NCBI GenBank assembly: GCA_028277225.1
Contig: JANQHB010000036.1
Span: 1 to 56,382, forward strand
Direction: 5' to 3'
DNA length: 56,382 nt
Origin: Chlorobium sp.
GTDB taxonomy: Bacteria; Bacteroidota; Chlorobiia; Chlorobiales; Chlorobiaceae
In this document: positions 37,461 to 45,039 of the stretch, piece by piece
How positions within the stretch are numbered: position 1 is the stretch's first letter
Layout: the number at the start of each line of letters is the position of its first letter
Notes under the pieces: model-generated
Seen by the model: only the letters and a program-made list of their open reading frames with translations
Told to the model about the DNA's origin: nothing
The model's database searches: none
Translations under genes and position numbers: made by a program

Positions 37461-37492
37461 CACTCGTCACTTGTCACTTGTCACTTGTCACT
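37461..37492. repeat. Heptamer array (CACTTGT), 4.5 units, right of the S23-like gene
   Basis: One CACTCGT, three identical CACTTGT units and a partial unit end directly at the stop codon of the radical SAM gene. Opposite orientation to the array at 37023-37050. Confidence 0.88.
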
Positions 37493-38741
37493 AAAAAAAA
37501 CTCATCTGTCGCTGTTTCAGCGAATTCGGAGATGATGCTGTTTCAGCTACAAGCAGCTTCTGGCGGATCAGCGTCGGCCTGTCGAACAGTTTTTCAACGG
37601 GGCGGCCGGAGCAGGTGATAAAATACCTCGCCCGTTTCATGACCACGCCGATTTTTTTCAGCCCTTCGGGAGTGAAGACCGCATAGCGCCTCGCGGCAAG
37701 GATTCTTCTGGCAGATGTCACACCGATGCCGGGCACCCGCAGAAGCGAGCCGTAGTCGGCGCGGTTGACATCGACAGGAAAGAATTCAGGGTGACGCAGC
37801 GCCCAGGCCGCTTTCGGGTCGAGTTTCTGATCGAGAAACGGGTGCTCCTCGGAAAGAATTTCATCGGGAGTGAATCCGTAGTTGCGCAGCAGCCAGTCGG
37901 CCTGGTAAAGCCGGTGCTCACGCTGCAGAGGAGGATTTGCAAGCACAGGAAGACGGGTATCCTGATTGACGGGCACGTATGCGGAATAATAAACCCGTTT
38001 CAGGTTCATCTTTTGATACAAACCCTGTGACAAGCGTAAAATCCTGTAATCCGATTCAGGACTTGCACCGATAATCATCTGCGTGCTCTGACCTGCAGGG
38101 GAAAAACGCGGACTTTTCCTTGTTTTCCGACGCTCGATCCGGTTAGCGTTTATAGCCTCTCCCAGATAGGCCATCGGTTCGAGGATCGTTTCCTTTTTTT
38201 TCTGGGGTGCGAGCGTTTTGAGAGAATCCCCGGAAGGAAGCTCGATATTGACACTCAGCCTGTCGGCATAGAGGCCCGCCTGGTCTATCAGTTCCCTGCT
38301 GCATCCCGGAATGACTTTCAGGTGAATATAGCCGGCAAAGCGTTCTTCCTCACGCAGTTTTCTCACGACAGCAGCCATGCGCATCATCGTGTAATCGGGA
38401 TCACGCATGACCGCAGAGCTCAGAAAGAGCCCTTCAATGTAATTCCGGCGGTAAAACCTGATGGTCAGTTCAACAAGCTCTTCAACAGTAAAAGAGGCCC
38501 GCTGTACGGGGTTCGATGAGCGGTTGACGCAGTAGGCGCAATCGTAGCGGCAATCGTTCGAGAGAAGCACTTTCAGAAGCGAAATACAGCGGCCGTCATC
38601 CGACCAGGAATGGCAGATACCGCCAGACGAAGCATTGCCCAGAACTCCTTCACCGCCGCTCCTCCTGCTGCCGCTGGAAGCGCAGGAAGCATCATAACGG
38701 GCCGACCCGGAAAGTATCCCGAGTTTTTCAAGCGTATCCAT
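37491..38741 (-). CDS. Putative DNA modification/repair radical SAM protein
   Basis: 416 residues. The radical SAM cluster motif CRYDCAYC gives Cys64, Cys68 and Cys71. A helix-hairpin-helix DNA-binding segment lies near the C-terminus (LLRVPGIGVTSARRILAARRY). The family (TIGR03916) is named for its link to uracil-DNA glycosylase-like proteins through its partner. The reaction is not known. The stop codon TAG is followed at once by a heptamer array and then the S23-like gene, before the DUF4130 partner. Confidence 0.88.
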   Translation of the reverse strand: MDTLEKLGILSGSARYDASCASSGSRRSGGEGVLGNASSGGICHSWSDDGRCISLLKVLLSNDCRYDCAYCVNRSSNPVQRASFTVEELVELTIRFYRRNYIEGLFLSSAVMRDPDYTMMRMAAVVRKLREEERFAGYIHLKVIPGCSRELIDQAGLYADRLSVNIELPSGDSLKTLAPQKKKETILEPMAYLGEAINANRIERRKTRKSPRFSPAGQSTQMIIGASPESDYRILRLSQGLYQKMNLKRVYYSAYVPVNQDTRLPVLANPPLQREHRLYQADWLLRNYGFTPDEILSEEHPFLDQKLDPKAAWALRHPEFFPVDVNRADYGSLLRVPGIGVTSARRILAARRYAVFTPEGLKKIGVVMKRARYFITCSGRPVEKLFDRPTLIRQKLLVAETASSPNSLKQRQMSFF

Positions 38742-38809
38742 AGCTCAATATACATCAGGAAGAATGATGTTGAGTTGTTGAATTGTCGGTTCCGATCCAG
38801 TTAAAAAAA

Positions 38810-38845
38810 GACCAAAAGGACGAAAAGGACTTAAATGACAAAAAT
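38810..38845. repeat. 9-bp tandem array, four units
   Basis: Four consecutive 9-mers all begin with GAC and continue with an A-rich hexamer (GACCAAAAG, GACGAAAAG and two more divergent units). The first two differ at one base. Confidence 0.6.
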
Positions 38846-38889
38846 CAACACCCCTACAACATGCCCACTGAAGACTGCCTGATATTCCT

Positions 38890-38932
38890 CTTATAGGACT
38901 TATAGGTCCCATAAGTCCTATAGGACCTATAA
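38890..38932. repeat. Palindromic 9-bp array (TATAGGACC type)
   Basis: Alternating direct and inverted 9-bp units built on GGACTTATA / GGTCCCATA make the stretch strongly self-complementary. Confidence 0.65.
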
Positions 38933-39088
38933 ATGATCAAGAGCGATTCTCCACAAACATTTCGCTCCAGGCAATTATCTTTCCCTTAGAACCAAGAACT
39001 GAGAACTACTCATCCCACTTCCTATTGTCCACTCTCCAACATTCATTCATCCCACATCGTACAACCCACATCCCACAATCTTCCAACT

Positions 39089-39139
39089 ATTCACGATTCA
39101 CCATTCACGACTCACTAATCACCATTTACCATTCATCAC
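39089..39139. repeat. Heptamer array (ATTCACS) overlapping the 3' end of the FAD oxidoreductase gene
   Basis: Seven in-phase heptamers (39089-39137) close to ATTCACC. The stop codon (39119-39121) and the last five codons (Met-Asn-Gly-Lys-Trp) of the minus-strand gene lie inside the array. Confidence 0.85.
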
Positions 39140-40576
39140 CCTTGCCGCCGCCCGTCTCGCGCCGGTGACGACGCCGGGAAGGGACTGGCCCGGAAACACC
39201 GAATCTCCTACCAGGAACAGATTTTTCAATGGTGTTGCAGGACCTCGCACGGCAAACAGGGAGGTCTGGGGATACCCGCCGACATAGCCGTGCATTCTGC
39301 CGGTGTAACGCTCCCAAGTCACTGGCGTGGCGGAAAACGTTGTATGGATATGCTTTTCTATACCTGGGAAATGCCGGGCAAGCATTGTCATGACAGTATG
39401 AGTAACCTCCGATTTCAACTGCTCATAGGCCTCTTTTCCTTTCGAATGTGCGGCAAACCATCGTTCAGGCCTGCTATGGGTGGAAACGGTAACAGCCCGG
39501 AATCCCTCCGGCGCTCTCAGGCTGTCGTCAGAAGGAGAGACCGATACAAAAATGCTGTTGCCTTCTCCAAGCTCGCCGGTTTCTCCGACAATCTGGACAT
39601 GACTGACCGGGATGCCGTCAAAAGTCGACTCTTCGACCCCGAGATAAAGAACAAAGGCTCCCCACTCGGGAGTCGTACCTTTTTGCACATCCCGATCACG
39701 GAAACTGATCCCGGCCAGAGAGGCCAGAGAGGCCGGAGTGAGGTTTGCCACAACAACATCGGCCGCATATGATTTTCCGGCTGCCGTTGTCACAGAAACA
39801 ACCGATTTCCCTGCCGTCTCGACACCCTGCACATGCTCACCATAGCAGATCGTGCCTCCGTTGTCAACAAGAGAAGCGGCAAGACTCGACGCGACACTTC
39901 CTATCCCGCCTGTCAGACGGTGCGTACCCCTCGATGGAAGATCGAGAGCGATTGCGGCATTGAGCGCATTTGCTCGTGCGGCTGTCGTTTGAACGGAAAT
40001 AAGAAGCTGGGCATCGATAAAACGGACAAAATCCTTCTGCCGGTCAAGACCGTACCCGGCAAGCCATTGCAGGACGGTTTTGTTCACCAGCGGCAAGAGT
40101 GGATAGAACGACGGGACGTGATGAACGATCTTGCCGAAAAGGTCCGAAAGATCGTGAAAACCGCCCGGCGGCCATGGCAGGATATAGCTCGAAACCGACC
40201 AGAGAAAAGCGGCATATCGTTCCTGCGCCTGCCAGAACGGTTCCGAGTCCGGAAATTGCCTGAGAAGCTCTGAACGTGAATGAGAAAGATGGATATGCCG
40301 ATGCCCGTGAATGTAATCCCATGCCGCCGGACAGTTCAGCATGGGCCAGGAAATCCCCAATTCGTCTGCGAGCACATCGAGCGGGCCTTTCCGGTGAAAC
40401 CCGCAACCCACCGTCGCTCCGGCATCAAACCGGTAGCCTTGACGTTCAAACGTCGCTGCACATCCGCCGGGATAGGACTGTGACTCCAGAACAGTTACCC
40501 GGTACCCCTTCTTTGCCAGAAGTGCCGCAGCAGTCAAACCGCCTATACCAGCCCCTATGACAACAATCCTGTTCAC
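39119..40576 (-). CDS. FAD-dependent oxidoreductase, phytoene desaturase/carotene isomerase (CrtI/CrtH) family
   Basis: About 485 residues. The GTG at 40576 is preferred because GGAAG lies 4 nt upstream and the dinucleotide-binding motif VVIGAGIGGLTAAALLAKKGY begins 5 residues in. The upstream start is a TTG at 40597. Other family marks are LESQSYPGGCAATFERQGYRFDAGAT and the C-terminal FLVGDSVFPGQSLPGVVTGARRAAARV. Members desaturate or isomerise carotenoids or reduce related polyisoprenoids. Green sulfur bacteria use CrtP, CrtQ and CrtH; which reaction this enzyme carries out is not decided here. The final residues are encoded by tandem repeat DNA. Confidence 0.85.
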   Translation of the reverse strand: MNRIVVIGAGIGGLTAAALLAKKGYRVTVLESQSYPGGCAATFERQGYRFDAGATVGCGFHRKGPLDVLADELGISWPMLNCPAAWDYIHGHRHIHLSHSRSELLRQFPDSEPFWQAQERYAAFLWSVSSYILPWPPGGFHDLSDLFGKIVHHVPSFYPLLPLVNKTVLQWLAGYGLDRQKDFVRFIDAQLLISVQTTAARANALNAAIALDLPSRGTHRLTGGIGSVASSLAASLVDNGGTICYGEHVQGVETAGKSVVSVTTAAGKSYAADVVVANLTPASLASLAGISFRDRDVQKGTTPEWGAFVLYLGVEESTFDGIPVSHVQIVGETGELGEGNSIFVSVSPSDDSLRAPEGFRAVTVSTHSRPERWFAAHSKGKEAYEQLKSEVTHTVMTMLARHFPGIEKHIHTTFSATPVTWERYTGRMHGYVGGYPQTSLFAVRGPATPLKNLFLVGDSVFPGQSLPGVVTGARRAAARVMNGKW

Positions 40577-40730
40577 ATTACTTCCAGTTCCAGCCAATAA
40601 TAGCCATATAAAAAACTATACCTGCATGGGGTTTGTAACAGACAAACAACGTCGAAAAATCCCCGGATGATCCATACGAATGAAAGAACTGGTCAGTCCG
40701 TTTGAACCGTACCGGCTTTAAGCACTCTTG
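40577..40730. other. Intergenic 5' flank of the FAD oxidoreductase gene
   Basis: About 150 bp between the GTG start and the terminator of the GyrI-like gene. No gene is visible. It should hold the oxidoreductase promoter, since a terminator separates it from the gene upstream. Confidence 0.4.
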
Positions 40731-40763
40731 CAAGAAAAAAGAAAACCTGTTCAGGCGAACAGG
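40731..40763 (-). terminator. Rho-independent terminator after the GyrI-like gene
   Basis: On the minus strand a 7-bp stem CCTGTTC/GAACAGG with a 4-nt loop is followed by a T-rich tract of about 14 nt. It is about 85 bp past the stop of the GyrI-like gene, and before the FAD oxidoreductase start. Confidence 0.75.
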
Positions 40764-40847
40764 ACAAAAAACGTTATTTCCGATCCGGATTGTCACCGAA
40801 ATTGTAATGCCGTGACAGGAAATGCCACGGCGCATCAACAAAAACAA

Positions 40848-41318
40848 TCAGGCAAGCATCAGATACACCTGTATCTTGAGCTGTTCGGGAGGTGTCTCGG
40901 CAGGATTGTTCAGATAGACTTCGTAGGCCACACCTGTAGCGTTCACATTATTGTCGCTCACCCATTTCAAAAGAGCATCATAAACCGGTTCGGCTTCTTC
41001 ATAGGGACCGATGTAAAGGCTTGTCACGGCTTCTCCCGAAGGTGTCATTGTAGCCTGAATCGGCGACTCTCCCTCGATCCCCTCCTCAACAGGAAAACCG
41101 AACTCAATTTCAAGGTTGTCCATCTCCATGTTGATATAGATCACAAAAGGAGGACCTGTCGGCTTTTTGCCCTTTGCTTCGAGATATTGATCGATTGCAC
41201 TGAAACCCCGGTCGAACATTTCGGCAATATCTTCAGGCCTTGTTTTAAGCCTTATGGTCAATGCAGGCTGCGGCTCCAGGCTTTCAACCCGGCACTCGAA
41301 TGCACATTCAGAATCCAT
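40848..41318 (-). CDS. GyrI-like small-molecule-binding domain protein
   Basis: 156 residues from the ATG at 41318 (MDSECAFECRVESLEPQPAL). The longer frame runs into the tRNA-Pro gene and is discarded. The fold pattern (EPQPALTIRLKTRPEDIAEMFDRGFSAIDQYLE ... AVTSLYIGPYEEAEPVYDALLKWVSDN ... EVYLNNPAETPPEQLKIQVYLML) is that of GyrI/AraC effector-binding domains, with a conserved late glutamate and a duplicated beta-alpha-beta-beta layout. No DNA-binding domain is attached. The ligand is unknown. Confidence 0.8.
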   Translation of the reverse strand: MDSECAFECRVESLEPQPALTIRLKTRPEDIAEMFDRGFSAIDQYLEAKGKKPTGPPFVIYINMEMDNLEIEFGFPVEEGIEGESPIQATMTPSGEAVTSLYIGPYEEAEPVYDALLKWVSDNNVNATGVAYEVYLNNPAETPPEQLKIQVYLMLA

Positions 41319-41483
41319 GACAGATCGATCGTTGCTATGTTGACGGGTTCGTCGCGCCTTGAGCCCTACCGGAAAAATCCCCTGACGCAAAGCCTGAACA
41401 TACAAAGCGTCCAAACAAACGAACAGGCGGGCTAACCCATGAAGAAAAAAAGAATCTGATGATCCAGAGGAAGTGATATCGAG

Positions 41484-41557
41484 TCGGCGTAGCGGGATTT
41501 GAACCCACGACCCCTTCCACCCCAAGGAAGTGCGCTACCAGGCTGCGCCATACGCCG
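41484..41557 (-). tRNA. tRNA-Pro (anticodon GGG), CCA not encoded
   Basis: Read on the minus strand, the acceptor stem CGGCGTA pairs with TACGCCG. The anticodon stem CTTCC/GGAAG holds loop TTGGGGT, giving GGG. The T-loop is GGTTCAAATCC. The discriminator is A, and the genome does not supply CCA. Confidence 0.96.
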
Positions 41558-41755
41558 ATTTGTATCCCGGAACCGAACGGGAAGGGTAATAATGATAAAA
41601 AAATCTTCTTTAAATATAAATTATTTTGGCTGATCCCTCTTCAGTAACGATAGGCAACTCCCGATTTCTTGTACAGGTCGTATAGAACCCATAAAGCATC
41701 AGGTCTATCATTAAAGTTCTTATATTGTTTTTTTTATTTCCTATCCCTTGGACCG

Positions 41756-42682
41756 ATGAGTTATTTTTCCGGCAGCCGCTGCAGGATGTTTTATACCGAT
41801 ACGGCTGACACGCATCCTGAATCGAAAGACAAGCCCGCAGTACTGTTTGTCAATGGATGGGCCATTTCTTCGCGATACTGGCAGCCCCTTCTGGAACAAC
41901 TTGTACCCGATTACCGCTGTATCACCTATGATCAGAGCGGGACGGGCAGAACCGTCATCGAACCGGATCATAAACCCTCATTTACCATCGATGGTTTTGC
42001 AAAGGAAGCTGCTGAACTGATCGAACACCTTGGAGCAGACCGGGGAAGAAATCTTCACATCATCGGGCATTCGATGGGCGGCATGGTCGCTACGGAACTG
42101 TCATTGCGTTTCAGTGACTCGCTCCTGTCATCAACCATTCTTGCATGCGGAATCTTCGAGGAAAACGCGTTCACCTCGCTCGGCCTGGGATTTCTCGGCG
42201 GTCTCATCGACTTTTCAATGCAGTTCCGCAACATGTTTCAGATTGAACCGCTCAAAACCCTGTTCATCAAACGTGCGGCCACCGCTGAAATCGGTAAAAA
42301 GTACGGGGATATTATCGTGGAGGATTTCACGACATCCGACAAGGATGCAACCAACGCTGTCGGCCACTTTTCCATCGATCGTGAGGTTTTGAGGACCTAC
42401 ACCCGGCATGTCATCGATATTGCATCGCCTGTACTCTGCTGTGTGGGTATGCAGGACCATACCATTCCGCCGGAAGGCACTGTCACCCTGTACCATACCC
42501 GCGACAGGGAGGCATCTTCACCAACCAGGCTTGTGCAGTTCATGAAACTCGGGCATTTGCCCATGCTCGAAGATACAGGAAAGTTCGCCGAGGTACTCAA
42601 AAAGCATTTTGAATTTGCCGCCGATTTTCATAAAAACAACCGGAAAGGAGAGAGAGGAAACGCTATCACGCAGATAGACTGA
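41756..42682 (+). CDS. Alpha/beta hydrolase
   Basis: About 308 residues from the ATG at 41756 (MSYFSGSRCRMFY). A TTG-started extension of 29 residues is doubtful. The nucleophile elbow is GHSMGGMVA. The oxyanion strand is LFVNGWAISSRYW with YDQSGTGRT after it, and the late catalytic His is in KLGHLPMLED. A candidate acid residue is in VGMQDHTIPPE. It belongs to the large haloperoxidase-like hydrolase group. Some relatives near photosynthesis genes are annotated BchO, but nothing here fixes the substrate. Confidence 0.85.
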   Translation: MSYFSGSRCRMFYTDTADTHPESKDKPAVLFVNGWAISSRYWQPLLEQLVPDYRCITYDQSGTGRTVIEPDHKPSFTIDGFAKEAAELIEHLGADRGRNLHIIGHSMGGMVATELSLRFSDSLLSSTILACGIFEENAFTSLGLGFLGGLIDFSMQFRNMFQIEPLKTLFIKRAATAEIGKKYGDIIVEDFTTSDKDATNAVGHFSIDREVLRTYTRHVIDIASPVLCCVGMQDHTIPPEGTVTLYHTRDREASSPTRLVQFMKLGHLPMLEDTGKFAEVLKKHFEFAADFHKNNRKGERGNAITQID

Positions 42683-42772
42683 TCCCGCAGGGGAAAAACG
42701 GCTTTGTGTCAGAGGGATGATGAGCAGCGTTGCTGTTCAGCCGCTATAACAGATCAAGACAGGATATGACGT

Positions 42773-45016
42773 ATGGTGACGAGGAAACGCATGCATAAGA
42801 AGAAAACAACACGCGACAGGCAGTTCGGAAACATGGTTCTGGCAGGAGCGGCCGCCGTAATCCTTATACTTGCTGCATCAATCCTGATCACCATCACCAG
42901 TCTCCTCAAGGGCCTGCCCGGCATTGAAGAACTCGAAAACCCGAACCCTGAACTTGCATCCCTGGTCTATTCGTCCGACGGCGAACTCCTGCACAAGTAT
43001 TTCCTGAAAAACCGGACCTACGTACCACTTTCTTCTATATCGAAGTATGTCCCTGAAGCCCTTATTGCCACTGAGGACCGTGCATTTTATTCCCACTGGG
43101 GATTTGATATCCGCCGCTTCATCCTTGTTATCGGCGAGAACCTCCTGAAAGGAAGAGAACGCTGGCAGGGTGCAAGCACGATCACGCAACAGCTCGCAAA
43201 GAACCTCTACCTGACACAGGAACGGACAATAAAACGTAAAATCAAGGAGTTCTTCACCTCCATCGAACTCGAGCGCACCTATACCAAAGACGAAATACTC
43301 GCCCTGTATCTCAACACGGTCTATTTCGGATCAGGCGCCTACGGCATAGAGGCAGCTTCCTGGACCTACTTCAACAAGACCGCCAGTGAACTCACTCTCC
43401 CCGAAAGCGCAACCCTTATCGGTATTCTTAAAAATCCGAGAGCCTACGATCCGTCAAGAAATCCTGAAAACTCTGTCGGCAGAAGAAACCTCATTCTGTC
43501 CCTCATGCAGAATGCGGGATTTCTTTCGAAAGAGGAACTCGATACTGCCCGACAAAGCGAACTTGCTGTAGAATACACTCCCGTCACCAACCACGGCAAG
43601 GCCCCATATTTCACTGAATACATCCGACAGACGCTCAAACCCATATCCAGGCAGCACGATATCAACGTCTACCGTGACGGGCTGACTATCTACACAACCC
43701 TGGACAGCCGGATGCAGCAATACGCGCAGGAAGCCGTCAAGGAACATGTCGCATGGGTTCAGGAGCGCTTTGACAAATCGTGGAAATGGCCGAAAAAGCT
43801 TAAAAACCAGATCATCACTGAAACGCCCCGCTATCGCGAGCTGCTCGATAAAGGAAAATCCTCACAGGAGGCCCTCAGGGAAATTCTCGCCGACAAGCAA
43901 TGGGTGAAAAAACTGCTGCATGATAAAACGCGTGTCCAGGTCGGCTTTGTCGCTCTCGATCCTTCGAACGGCGCTATCAAGGCCTGGGTCGGCGGCAGCG
44001 AATTCAGTCCCGACGACTACGAGTATCAGTTCGATCATGTCTGGCAGGCCAAACGGCAGCCCGGCTCCACGTTCAAACCTTTTGTCTACACTGCGGCTAT
44101 TGACAAGGGTGTACCTGCCAATCACAGAATCCTCAACCAGCCGCTGGCGATCAAGACCGGCAACAAGGTCTGGATCGCAAAAAACGCCGACCATTCTACA
44201 GGAGGTCCGACAAGCCTGCGTGACGCTCTCCGCAAATCGATCAACCAGGTAACGGTCCGCCTGATGCATGAATTCCTCAGTCCCTCGGAAGTCATTTCAT
44301 ACGCTCAGAAGATGGGCATCCGGTCGGAACTCAAACCGAACCTCTCCATTTCTCTCGGAACCTCGGAGGTAAGCCCCCTGGAACTTGCTTCGGCTTTCGG
44401 CACGTTTGCCAACAACGGCGTCTGGAACGAACCCACCGGCATTACAAGGATCGAGGATAAGTTCAATCATATCGTCTCGGAATACAAGCCGCTTCAAAAA
44501 ACTGCCATCGATTCAACGACAAACTATGTGATGGTATCAATGCTTCGGGACGTCATAAGGCGGGGAACCGGTGTCGCCATCCCCTTTCGGTACGGCATCG
44601 ATATCGAAGCAGCAGGAAAAACCGGAACGACCCAGAACCTCAAGGATGCATGGTTTGTGGGCTTCACCCCCCAGATCGTTGCCGCCGCATGGACCGGTTT
44701 TGACGACGAACGGATCGCTTTCACCTCGATGAGCTACGGTCAGGGAGCAAGAGCTTCGCTGCCGATCTGGGCCATATTCATGAAAAAATGCCTTGCAGAC
44801 ACAACGCTCGGCTATGAAAACAGGTATTTTCCCATGCCTGAGACTGTTATCGCCGTCCCTGTTTCGACCAAGAACAACCGTCCGGCAGAGCTCTTTACAG
44901 GCGATGTCTATGTCGAATATTTCACTCCGAAAGGATTTAAACAATACCAGTCCGAACTCCTGAAATCACAGGAAAACGAATTCGCATTTCCCCCTGAACC
45001 GTCATCGGATTTTTAA
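42773..45016 (+). CDS. mrcA: Penicillin-binding protein 1A (bifunctional glycosyltransferase/transpeptidase)
   Basis: 747 residues. It builds and cross-links peptidoglycan at the inner membrane. A basic N-terminus and one transmembrane helix (about 21-44) come first. The GT51 domain follows, with catalytic Glu in ATEDRAFYSHWGFD and the QGASTITQQLAKNLYL motif. The transpeptidase has SxxK as PGSTFKPF (Ser near 431), SxN in RKSINQV and KTGTTQ near 619. An inserted OB-like segment between them is modest, as in PBP1A. An AGGA lies upstream of the ATG at 42773. It precedes guaA by 23 bp. Confidence 0.93.
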   Translation: MVTRKRMHKKKTTRDRQFGNMVLAGAAAVILILAASILITITSLLKGLPGIEELENPNPELASLVYSSDGELLHKYFLKNRTYVPLSSISKYVPEALIATEDRAFYSHWGFDIRRFILVIGENLLKGRERWQGASTITQQLAKNLYLTQERTIKRKIKEFFTSIELERTYTKDEILALYLNTVYFGSGAYGIEAASWTYFNKTASELTLPESATLIGILKNPRAYDPSRNPENSVGRRNLILSLMQNAGFLSKEELDTARQSELAVEYTPVTNHGKAPYFTEYIRQTLKPISRQHDINVYRDGLTIYTTLDSRMQQYAQEAVKEHVAWVQERFDKSWKWPKKLKNQIITETPRYRELLDKGKSSQEALREILADKQWVKKLLHDKTRVQVGFVALDPSNGAIKAWVGGSEFSPDDYEYQFDHVWQAKRQPGSTFKPFVYTAAIDKGVPANHRILNQPLAIKTGNKVWIAKNADHSTGGPTSLRDALRKSINQVTVRLMHEFLSPSEVISYAQKMGIRSELKPNLSISLGTSEVSPLELASAFGTFANNGVWNEPTGITRIEDKFNHIVSEYKPLQKTAIDSTTNYVMVSMLRDVIRRGTGVAIPFRYGIDIEAAGKTGTTQNLKDAWFVGFTPQIVAAAWTGFDDERIAFTSMSYGQGARASLPIWAIFMKKCLADTTLGYENRYFPMPETVIAVPVSTKNNRPAELFTGDVYVEYFTPKGFKQYQSELLKSQENEFAFPPEPSSDF

Positions 45017-45039
45017 CCATACAATCGAAAAAACAGCTT

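Larger units (their letters stand above)
38742..39118. other. Gene-free region packed with short tandem repeats
   Basis: 377 bp with no credible gene. From left to right: 9-bp units starting GAC (38810-38845), a 9-bp palindromic array built on TATAGGACC/GGTCCTATA (38890-38932), a loosely heptameric CCACATC-type stretch (about 39040-39085), and an ATTCACS heptamer array that runs into the next gene. Confidence 0.75.

Noticed and set aside
41319..41525. N-terminal extension of the GyrI-like gene
   Set aside because: It would translate tRNA-Pro; the ATG at 41318 starts at the family boundary.
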